Source: Candidatus Eiseniibacteriota bacterium
GTDB taxonomy: Bacteria; Eisenbacteria; RBG-16-71-46; SZUA-252
Direction of reading: 5' to 3'
DNA: 46,085 nucleotides
Assembly: GCA_005893165.1 (NCBI GenBank)
Contig: VBOR01000055.1
Location: 1 to 46,085, forward strand
Of this stretch, positions 15,452 through 21,975 are shown piece after piece. A model generated the notes under the pieces. That model did no database searches. It saw only the letters and a list, made by a program, of their open reading frames with translations, and was not told the origin of the DNA. Positions within the stretch are counted from its first letter, which is position 1. The number at the start of each line of letters is the position of its first letter. The position numbers were made by a program, and so were the translations under genes.

Positions 15452-17044
15452 CTAGTACCGCACGTCGGCGGCGAACCGCGCGAGCCAGGATTCGCGATCC
15501 GCGCCCGAGACGTTGCCTTCGTTCCGAAGACGGCGAAAGCCTGCGCCCACGCTCAGATCCACGTTGTCGCGCGGCATCCAGCGGGCGTCCCCCCAGACCT
15601 CGCGCCGTTCCTCCACGATGCCGGACAGGCCCGCCGTGGAGACGGGGCCCATGGAGGGCTGCCAGGGGACACCCAGGCGGCCCTCGCCGTGGTTCGTGAA
15701 ATCACCCGACCATCGAAGCTGCCAGTCGCGTGAGAGGTCGAATGCGGCTTCCAGGAACACGTTCTCGGCGTCGGGCCCCAGTGAATACCCGAGGGACCGG
15801 TTCCGGTAGATGTAGTTCTCTCCATAGTAGACGCTGTACACGAAATTCCGGACGCGCGCGTACTCGCCGAGGAAATGCACCGCGCGGGCACCCCACGGGC
15901 GGTCGCTCCGGAACCCCAGCTGGTATCCGATCCGGTTCGGCATGCTCGCGCTCTCGGTCGCGTAGTCGTCTACGAGAAGCTCGCCGTAGAGCGTGAGGGC
16001 GCGCAGCGCGCGGAAGGAAACGTCCGCCGAGGCCATCACGTTCGCGCGCTCGAGGGAGCGCAGCGAGTCGTTGGATACTTCGCGAATGCGGATGCGCTCG
16101 ACGACGGTGTAGGGCAGGAGGCCCGTGACGTAGAGCAGGTCGATTCCGTCCGAGGAGTAGCGCGCCGCCTCCGCAATCCCGATGTTCCAGCGCGGCGCGA
16201 TCTCGAATTCGAGCCGGTGCGCCGCCAGATAGTGATGGTCCGCCACCGAGATGACGGCGTTGAGCGCGGTCGCGGTGACGCCCACCTTCCCGCGCGCGCT
16301 GCCTTGCAGCATCAGAAATCCCATCGAACCCGCGGCGTCGGATAGGAGCAGGGTCCCGCGGCGCCCCGGCCCCCAGCGAAACGTGTCGTAGCCGAGCGCG
16401 CCCGTGATCTTGCCCACGCGTCCGGTCAGCTCCCCGCGCAGCACCGTCGCCTCGAGATCCGTGTGGGCCGCGATCGCATCGATGAACTCGCGCTGCCCGC
16501 GGATCCTCGTGATGCCAAGCTCTTCGTATGCTCCGAAGCCTGGCCACAGCTGGAGCCCCATCCTCGCGGCAAGCGAAGACTCGTCGAGGAGCCGGTAGTG
16601 GATGCGGCGCTTGTCCTCGAAATCTCCGCGTGCGTGTCCCGCGATCGCGACGCGGAAGCGCTCCTCGCGGCCCCCCACGTCCAGGAGCGGTCCCGTCTCC
16701 TTCCGAGGCCCTCCCCCCAGATCCTCGAGCTCGCGCGTCAGCTCGCGCTCCAGACGCTGGTAGTGGAGATCCGATTCGATGGATGGGTCCTTCTCGCGCG
16801 CATCGAGGAGCGCCCGCGCGATGTCGGCGCGCGCGAGGGGACGCGTGTGAATGGGAAAGGAGGGGAGAAGGCCGCGGGCGACCAGAGATTCCAGCTCCTC
16901 GTAGAGCGCGTGGTAGGGAGGGAGGAATTCCGCCGGCTGAGCGGCCGCGGCCCGCACCCCGAACGCCGGCGCGCCCACGGCGAGCAGGAACGCGGCGAGG
17001 AAAACTCCAGCCATTTTGGAACGCGGAACGAGAGCGCGGCGCAT
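15452..17044 (-). CDS. Wzi-like outer-membrane capsule assembly protein (paralogue 2)
   Basis: A 530-residue exported barrel. A signal peptide covers about residues 1-35 (KMAGVFLAAFLLAVGAPAFG, then AAAA). The mature part begins with PYHALYEELESLVARGLLPSFP, a helical start also seen in paralogue 1, and continues with RWGPGRRGTLLLSDAAGS and DLLYVTGLLPYTVVERI, matching the same positions there. Wzi proteins bind surface polysaccharide at the outer membrane. This copy is not beside sugar transferases, so it may serve another polymer or stage. ATG 17044 is a natural start with the signal peptide. It is divergent from the barrel gene at 17231 across a 186-nt intergenic region. Confidence 0.7.
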   Translation of the reverse strand: MRRALVPRSKMAGVFLAAFLLAVGAPAFGVRAAAAQPAEFLPPYHALYEELESLVARGLLPSFPIHTRPLARADIARALLDAREKDPSIESDLHYQRLERELTRELEDLGGGPRKETGPLLDVGGREERFRVAIAGHARGDFEDKRRIHYRLLDESSLAARMGLQLWPGFGAYEELGITRIRGQREFIDAIAAHTDLEATVLRGELTGRVGKITGALGYDTFRWGPGRRGTLLLSDAAGSMGFLMLQGSARGKVGVTATALNAVISVADHHYLAAHRLEFEIAPRWNIGIAEAARYSSDGIDLLYVTGLLPYTVVERIRIREVSNDSLRSLERANVMASADVSFRALRALTLYGELLVDDYATESASMPNRIGYQLGFRSDRPWGARAVHFLGEYARVRNFVYSVYYGENYIYRNRSLGYSLGPDAENVFLEAAFDLSRDWQLRWSGDFTNHGEGRLGVPWQPSMGPVSTAGLSGIVEERREVWGDARWMPRDNVDLSVGAGFRRLRNEGNVSGADRESWLARFAADVRY

Positions 17045-17165
17045 GGCGGCGCATCCTAGGCGACTGTGGACGGATTACTACACCTATGTAGATCGGGGTC
17101 CTCAGATGGTCCCGCCGCGTGCGAGTGGACCCGCGTAAGTCATTGGAATGCAAGACGATGATTGG

Positions 17166-17181
17166 TGGCACGGGTGCTGCT
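17166..17181 (+). promoter_or_regulatory. Candidate sigma-54 promoter for the barrel gene at 17231
   Basis: TGGCACG (17166-17172) is followed after 4 nt by CTGCT (17177-17181). The invariant GG and GC are exactly 10 nt apart, as in RpoN promoters, with one mismatch in the -12 element. Predicted transcription start is near 17192, about 39 nt before the ATG. The rest of the 17045-17230 gap holds a short imperfect palindrome at 17078-17091 and no gene. Confidence 0.55.
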
Positions 17182-17230
17182 GATAAGGGGCTTGGCCTTT
17201 AGGCAGTCCCCCATCGGGAGGAGGAGGAAC

Positions 17231-18016
17231 ATGCGTGTCTTCGTTGCAACGTTAGCGCTCGCCCTCGCGGCGGGCAGTGCGTCTGCCTCTCAACTCGACT
17301 TCACCCCGAGCCTGGTCGGCCCGAGCGCATCCCAGCTCGACAACTCCGCCGGATCCAGGACGCTCTTCGAGAGCAGCGGCCCCATCCGCCACCGGAGACC
17401 CCGCGACCGCTATCGCGAGCGCGACGACTACGGCTATCGCAGCCAGCCCGAGTACTACGCGATGCTGGGCGCTGGAACGTTCGATCCTTCGAATCAGCCG
17501 GGGAACGGGCTCTACGTGAATGGAGGCCTGGGATCGGTGCTCGCGGAGCAGCTGGATCTCGGAGTCCAGATCTCCTGGTACCGCCGCTCGACAGGGGGCG
17601 ATCAGTTCGTCCGCGAGGGAAATCTTCCGGACGGAACGCACTACCGCCGGGTGATGACGACTCAGTCCATCAAAACCGATCTGGTGCCCGTCATGGGTAC
17701 CCTGCGCGTTCGGATTCCCGTGACATCACAGGTGCAGCCCTACGTCGGCGGCGCCGCAGGCTGGGAATGGCTCAGCGTGTCCGGCACCGACAACACCGGA
17801 CTCGATTTCCAGAATGACTACGACGGCTTCGGCGCGCAGGTGTTCGGAGGAGTGAACCTGAACGTCGGCCCAACCACGGGGCTCTACGGCGAAGCGGTCT
17901 GGAACGCGAGCACTCCGAAAGCCCAGTTCTACGATGCGACGATCGGGCAGAATGTGCGCGAGGAGGTCGACTTCGACGGGCTGGGCTTCCACGGTGGCCT
18001 TCGCCTCATGTTCTAG
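17231..18016 (+). CDS. Outer-membrane beta-barrel protein
   Basis: A 261-residue exported protein with a signal peptide (MRVFVATLALALAAGSASA, cleavage near residue 20). A polar, Arg/Tyr-rich linker (about 50-75) precedes a barrel of alternating strands such as LYVNGGLGSVLAEQLDLGVQISWY and VQPYVGGAAGWEWLSV. It ends GLGFHGGLRLMF, with the terminal Phe typical of BamA-inserted barrels. It looks like an OmpA/OmpW-type eight-strand barrel of unknown cargo. ATG 17231 has a GGGAGGAGGAGG site, and a sigma-54-type promoter lies just upstream, suggesting regulated expression by an enhancer-binding activator. Confidence 0.75.
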   Translation: MRVFVATLALALAAGSASASQLDFTPSLVGPSASQLDNSAGSRTLFESSGPIRHRRPRDRYRERDDYGYRSQPEYYAMLGAGTFDPSNQPGNGLYVNGGLGSVLAEQLDLGVQISWYRRSTGGDQFVREGNLPDGTHYRRVMTTQSIKTDLVPVMGTLRVRIPVTSQVQPYVGGAAGWEWLSVSGTDNTGLDFQNDYDGFGAQVFGGVNLNVGPTTGLYGEAVWNASTPKAQFYDATIGQNVREEVDFDGLGFHGGLRLMF

Positions 18017-18045
18017 TTGAGAACATCGCGTCTCTAGGCTAAGTT
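18017..18045 (+). promoter_or_regulatory. Weak candidate sigma-70 promoter upstream of 18122
   Basis: TTGAGA (18017-18022) and TAAGTT (18040-18045) are 17 nt apart. Both hexamers are imperfect, but they are the only AT-rich pair in the 105-nt gap. The leader would be about 70 nt. Confidence 0.3.
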
Positions 18046-18121
18046 CGTTGCGGAAAAAGGTGTTCGTGAGTTCCGGCCCGGGACGACCCGCGCCGCATAC
18101 ATCAACGAGGGGGTTTCCGCG

Positions 18122-18676
18122 ATGAATCGACACGGATTGTTTCTCGCACTCATCGTTGCAGCGGGCCTTTCTCTTCATGGCGCGCCGGCCAGAGCGGCGG
18201 CGCCGGCGGAAGGTCACGGAATGGGCTTCCAGGGCATGGGCGCGCGGATCGGGTTCGTCGATCCCGAAAATGCGAGCAGCACGGTCGCGCTCGGCCTTCA
18301 CGTCGATCTGGGCGAATTCGTCAGGAACGTCCACGTCATGCCGCTCGTGGAGTACTGGAAAGTGGGCGTGAGCGGCATCGACGTCAGCGACCTCACGCTG
18401 GCGAGCGACGTGAATCTCGACTTTCCGGTTCAGGGCGGCCGCGTCGTTCCCTATGCGGGAGGCGGCGTGGGATTCCACTTCGTGAAGTTCGATAATCCCT
18501 TCGCTCCCCCGGGATTCGACAATTCCAAGACCAAGCTGGGATTGAACATTCAGGGCGGAATCAAGAATCAGGTGATGCCGAACCTCGGAATCTTCGGAGA
18601 GGTGAAGTACGTGTTCGTGTCTGATGTGAACCAGCTCAAGATCATGGGCGGTTTCACGTACAACTTCATCTACTAA
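18122..18676 (+). CDS. Small outer-membrane beta-barrel protein
   Basis: A 184-residue protein with a signal peptide (MNRHGLFLALIVAAGLSLHG, cleavage after about residue 25, ARA-AAP). The mature part shows regular barrel strands: GARIGFVDPE, TVALGLHVDLGEF, VMPLVEYWKVG, RVVPYAGGGVGFHFVKF, LGIFGEVKYVFV and a C-terminal KIMGGFTYNFIY ending in an aromatic residue. This is the pattern of OmpA/OmpX-like eight-stranded barrels. I do not recognise a specific function. ATG 18122 is the first codon after GGGGGTTTCCGCG. It lies between another barrel gene and a lipoprotein gene on the same strand. Confidence 0.72.
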   Translation: MNRHGLFLALIVAAGLSLHGAPARAAAPAEGHGMGFQGMGARIGFVDPENASSTVALGLHVDLGEFVRNVHVMPLVEYWKVGVSGIDVSDLTLASDVNLDFPVQGGRVVPYAGGGVGFHFVKFDNPFAPPGFDNSKTKLGLNIQGGIKNQVMPNLGIFGEVKYVFVSDVNQLKIMGGFTYNFIY

Positions 18677-18695
18677 CCAAAGGACGGTGAGCCTG

Positions 18696-19541
18696 ATGAG
18701 ATCCCCGAGAATCATCGTTACGGTCGCGCTGGCGTCTCTCATGGCGTTCGTGATTTCGGCCTGCCAGAAGAACTCCCAGACCGACATGTCGGCGGCGACC
18801 GACACGACCCAGGTGAGCCAGAGCAGCGGGACCATGCCGCCGGACCAGACGCAGCCCGGCGCTCAGGGAGCCACGCTTCCGGACAACAACAGCAAGTCCA
18901 CGACCACGAAGAGCACGAAGACGACGCACACGACGCACACAACGACCCGCGGCTCCTCAGGCTCCTCCTCGCAGGGTTCGCAGGGAACCTATGCCGAGCA
19001 CCGGACGATCGAGATCCCCGCGGGCACCAAATTCGACGTGGAAATGGTCACGCCGGTCGACACCCGGACCTCGAACACCGGTGACCGGGTGGAGGCGAAG
19101 CTCGCCGCGCCCATGGTCGTCGGAAGCACGGTGGTCGCCGAAGCCGGCGCGCGTGTGACGGGCCAGGTGGCCGATCTGAAGCGTGCGTCCAAGGCGAAGG
19201 GCAAGGATGACCGCGCGTCCATCGCGCTCGAGTTCAACAGCATCGAGACGGTGGACGGACCGAAGACGCTCCACGCCACGGTCGATAACGCCGAAGGGAA
19301 GCTCGAGGCGAAGAGCACCGGCACGCGCGACAAGCTCCTCATCGGCGGAGGCGCGGTCGTCGGAGGCGTGATCGGAAAGGTCGCAGGAGGCAGCACCAAG
19401 AGCACCCTCATCGGCGCGGTCGCAGGAGCCGCCGCCGGCACCGGCGCGGTCCTCATGGCGAAGGGGCACGAGATTTCGATTCCCGAAGGCGGGAAGGTCT
19501 CGCTCCACGTCGACAGGCCGATCATGATCGTCGAGCGTTGA
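18696..19541 (+). CDS. Lipoprotein with Thr/His-rich linker and glycine-zipper domain
   Basis: A 281-residue predicted lipoprotein. The signal peptide ends in the lipobox VISAC with Cys23 as the lipidated residue. Residues about 24-90 are low complexity (Ser, Thr, Gln; then KSTKTTHTTHTTT). A conserved domain follows, from HRTIEIPAGTKFDVEMVTPVDTR on, with a glycine-zipper stretch near residues 205-255 (GGGAVVGGVIGKVAGGS, GAVAGAAAGTGAVLM). Similar proteins carry outer-membrane glycine zippers, but no function is established. ATG 18696 is preferred to GTG 18687 because it has GGTGAG at proper spacing. It lies 19 nt after the barrel gene, so co-transcription is likely. Confidence 0.7.
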   Translation: MRSPRIIVTVALASLMAFVISACQKNSQTDMSAATDTTQVSQSSGTMPPDQTQPGAQGATLPDNNSKSTTTKSTKTTHTTHTTTRGSSGSSSQGSQGTYAEHRTIEIPAGTKFDVEMVTPVDTRTSNTGDRVEAKLAAPMVVGSTVVAEAGARVTGQVADLKRASKAKGKDDRASIALEFNSIETVDGPKTLHATVDNAEGKLEAKSTGTRDKLLIGGGAVVGGVIGKVAGGSTKSTLIGAVAGAAAGTGAVLMAKGHEISIPEGGKVSLHVDRPIMIVER

Positions 19542-19556
19542 TGATCCAAGCGGCGA

Positions 19557-20084
19557 ATGCCGCTCCCGAGCGGTAGCACGCTGATCGATATCGCAGTTCG
19601 TACCGCCGTCGTCTACTTGGCGCTTCTCCTGGGGCTACGCCTCACGGGGAAGCGCCAGGTCGGACAGCTGACCCCCTTCGATTTTCTCCTCCTCCTTCTT
19701 CTCGCCAACGCCGTCCAGAACGCCATGACCGGTCCCGATACCACCCTCGCCGGTGGCCTCGTCGCGGCGGCCACGCTCTTCGGCGCGAACTTCGTGATCT
19801 CCTGGATCGTGCGGCACGTCTCGAAATCCGAGCACCTGATCGAGGGGACTCCCACGATTCTGATCCGCCACGGCCAGATCCTGACTCCCAATCTGGTCCG
19901 GGAGGGGATCACCCGGGACGATCTTCTCCGGGCGCTCCGGGAGCACGGGGTCGAGACGGTGGAGGACGTGCGCTCGGCGGTCCTCGAGGTGGACGGATCG
20001 GTGAGCGTGCTCAAGGAGGACGAGGTGCAGCCCGGAATCCGGCCCCATCACCGCATCCGAGGGATCCCCCGCCGGACCCCCTAG
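19557..20084 (+). CDS. DUF421/YetF-family membrane protein
   Basis: A 175-residue membrane protein. Two to three hydrophobic segments in the first 90 residues (AVVYLALLLGLRLTG, FDFLLLLLLANAVQNAM, LVAAATLFGANFVISWI) include the family motif GKRQVGQLTPFDFLLLLLLANAVQ. The cytoplasmic part has EGTPTILIRHGQILTPNLVREGITRDDLLRALREHGVE, typical of YetF proteins, then a VEDVRSAVLEVDGSVSVL strand pair. The function of the family is poorly known. It starts 15 nt after the lipoprotein stop and is the last gene before the promoter at 20102. No clear terminator follows. Confidence 0.85.
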   Translation: MPLPSGSTLIDIAVRTAVVYLALLLGLRLTGKRQVGQLTPFDFLLLLLLANAVQNAMTGPDTTLAGGLVAAATLFGANFVISWIVRHVSKSEHLIEGTPTILIRHGQILTPNLVREGITRDDLLRALREHGVETVEDVRSAVLEVDGSVSVLKEDEVQPGIRPHHRIRGIPRRTP

Positions 20085-20101
20085 CCCCACCCTCGCGCGC
20101 C

Positions 20102-20131
20102 TTGACACTCCCGCCCCCCGGGGCGGATACT
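20102..20131 (+). promoter_or_regulatory. Sigma-70 promoter with palindrome in the spacer, upstream of the M42 peptidase
   Basis: TTGACA (20102-20107) and GATACT (20126-20131) are 18 nt apart. CCGCCCC (20111-20117) and GGGGCGG (20120-20126) form a perfect inverted repeat with a 2-nt centre, filling the spacer and touching the -10. This is where a MerR-like or other repressor would bind. Confidence 0.55.
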
Positions 20132-20172
20132 CTCGCCGCACAATCTACCCTATCTCACATGAGGAGTCCCCG

Positions 20173-21237
20173 ATGGACGCCACCCACTCACTACTCAAAG
20201 AGCTCACCGAGGCCTTCGGCCCCCCCGGGCACGAGAGCGAGATCGCGGGCTTGATGAAGAAGCACCTCCGGGGTCTGGGCAACGTGACCCAGGACCGTCT
20301 GGGCAGCGTCATTTGCCGGCAGAACGGAAAGGCCGACGAGCCGAGGATCATGATGGCCGGCCACATGGACGAGGTCGGCTTCATGGTGAAGGGCGTCACC
20401 AAGGAAGGATTCATCAAGTTCCTTCCGATGGGCGGCTGGTGGGGACATGTCCTTCTCGCCCATAAGGTCCGGATCCGGACCGCGAAGGGGGACGTCATCG
20501 GCGTGGTGGGATCCAAGCCTCCGCACGAGCTCCAGGAAGAGGAGCGCCGGAAGGTGATGGACATCAAGGACATGTTCATCGACGTGGGCGCGACCTCGTA
20601 CTTCGACGTGAAGAAGCGTCTCGGCATCCGCCCCGGCGATCCGATCATCCCGGACGCTCCCTTCTCCGTCATGGGGAACGAGCGGCTCTATCTCGCGAAG
20701 GCGCTCGACAACCGCGTGGGCTGCGCCCTCGTGGTGGACGCGATGCGCCGTCTTTCCAAGACGCCGCATCCGAACGCCGTCTTCGGCGTGGCGACCACGA
20801 TGGAAGAGGTGGGCCTGCGCGGCGCGCAGACCAGCGTCGCGGCCGTGAAGCCGCACGTCGCGATCGCGCTCGACGTCGGGATCGCCCATGACACGCCGGG
20901 CACCCAGGCGGACGGCGAAGAGAAGCTGGGCGGCGGCGAGTGGATCCTCGTGTACGACGCCTCGATGATTCCCAACGTGAAGCTGCGCAACCTCGCGATC
21001 GACATCTGCGAGAAGCAGAAGATTCCCTACCATCTGGGGACGGTGGAGCGCGGCGGCACCGACGCGGGGCGCTTCCACATCTACGACACGGGCGTGCCTT
21101 CGCTCGTCATCTTCATTCCGACGCGCTACATCCACAGCCATTCCACGATCATGGACCGCAAGGACTATGACGCCGCGGTGAAGTTGCTGGTGGAGCTGTC
21201 GAAGCGTCTGGACAAGAAGACCGTCGAAGCGCTGTAA
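20173..21237 (+). CDS. M42-family aminopeptidase
   Basis: A 354-residue dinuclear-metal aminopeptidase of the M42 (PepA/TET, glutamyl-aminopeptidase or FrvX-like) family. The ligand and catalytic motifs are in order: AGHMDEVGF (H64, D66), ALDNRVGC (D179), TMEEVGLRGA (E211-E212), IALDVGIAHDTPG (D234) and a His near 321-323 in IHSHST. These enzymes form large dodecameric shells that trim peptides in the cytoplasm. Length is normal for the family. The gene has its own strong promoter about 40 nt upstream. The next gene starts 38 nt after its stop. Confidence 0.93.
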   Translation: MDATHSLLKELTEAFGPPGHESEIAGLMKKHLRGLGNVTQDRLGSVICRQNGKADEPRIMMAGHMDEVGFMVKGVTKEGFIKFLPMGGWWGHVLLAHKVRIRTAKGDVIGVVGSKPPHELQEEERRKVMDIKDMFIDVGATSYFDVKKRLGIRPGDPIIPDAPFSVMGNERLYLAKALDNRVGCALVVDAMRRLSKTPHPNAVFGVATTMEEVGLRGAQTSVAAVKPHVAIALDVGIAHDTPGTQADGEEKLGGGEWILVYDASMIPNVKLRNLAIDICEKQKIPYHLGTVERGGTDAGRFHIYDTGVPSLVIFIPTRYIHSHSTIMDRKDYDAAVKLLVELSKRLDKKTVEAL

Positions 21238-21275
21238 CAGGGGAGGGTCTGGGAAAGGGAGGAGGGGGGGTAGGA

Positions 21276-21950
21276 ATGATCCAGGGCGCGCGGAGTCTCC
21301 TCGCGGAAGCGATCGGCACCTTCGGGCTCGTCTTCTTCGGCGTCGGCGCCATCCTGCAGCAGCAGGCCACCCAATCGCTCGGCACGACCGGGATCGCCCT
21401 GGCGCACGGCGGGGCGATCATGATCGCCATCTACGCGTTCGGGCACATCTCGGACGGTCATTTCAACCCGGCCGTCAGCTTCGGGATGTGGGTCACCCGC
21501 CGGATCAGCATCCAGAAGATGCTCTCCTACTGGGTCGCGCAGCTGCTGGGCGCCTGCATGGCAGCGTGGATCGTCAGCGCCATCTACCAGGGCGGACCGG
21601 TCGATGTGCACCTCGGCACACCCCTCATCGACCCTACCATCGGGCCCATGACGGGCTTTGCCATCGAGGCGATTCTCACCTTTTTCCTCGTGACGGTCGT
21701 ATTCGGCGTGGCGGTGGATACGCGAGCCCATAGCAGCTTGGCCGGCTTGGCGATAGGATTCACGATCACGGCGGATATCCTCATGGGAGGCACGCTGACG
21801 GGGGCCGCCATGAACCCCGCCCGGGCCTTCGGACCCGCGTTGGTCTCGCACTATTGGCAGGACCAGTGGTTATACTGGGCAGGGCCCCTGGCAGGCGCCG
21901 GGGCCGCAGCCATTCTCTATGATCGGTTCTTCCTAGCGCGACGTGCTTGA
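21276..21950 (+). CDS. Aquaporin/MIP channel
   Basis: A 224-residue channel with six predicted membrane helices and the two NPA half-helix motifs: FNPAVS (N64-A66) and MNPARAFGP (N180-A182) with the selectivity Arg183. The short loops and length near 230 residues resemble AqpZ-type water channels rather than GlpF (about 280). The N-terminus RSLLAEAIGTFGLVFFGVG is typical. The ribosome site GGAGGAGGGGGG precedes ATG 21276. Its stop lies 26 nt before the next ATG, so it may be co-transcribed with the FAD/Fe-S dehydrogenase. Confidence 0.93.
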   Translation: MIQGARSLLAEAIGTFGLVFFGVGAILQQQATQSLGTTGIALAHGGAIMIAIYAFGHISDGHFNPAVSFGMWVTRRISIQKMLSYWVAQLLGACMAAWIVSAIYQGGPVDVHLGTPLIDPTIGPMTGFAIEAILTFFLVTVVFGVAVDTRAHSSLAGLAIGFTITADILMGGTLTGAAMNPARAFGPALVSHYWQDQWLYWAGPLAGAGAAAILYDRFFLARRA

Positions 21951-21975
21951 CGTACCCCCGCGCCCGGGGGGATTC

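Noticed and set aside
4784..17091. A shared TAGGTGT core upstream of both Wzi-like genes as a common operator
   Set aside because: A 7-nt match between two regions of about 100 nt is expected by chance; the flanks do not match.
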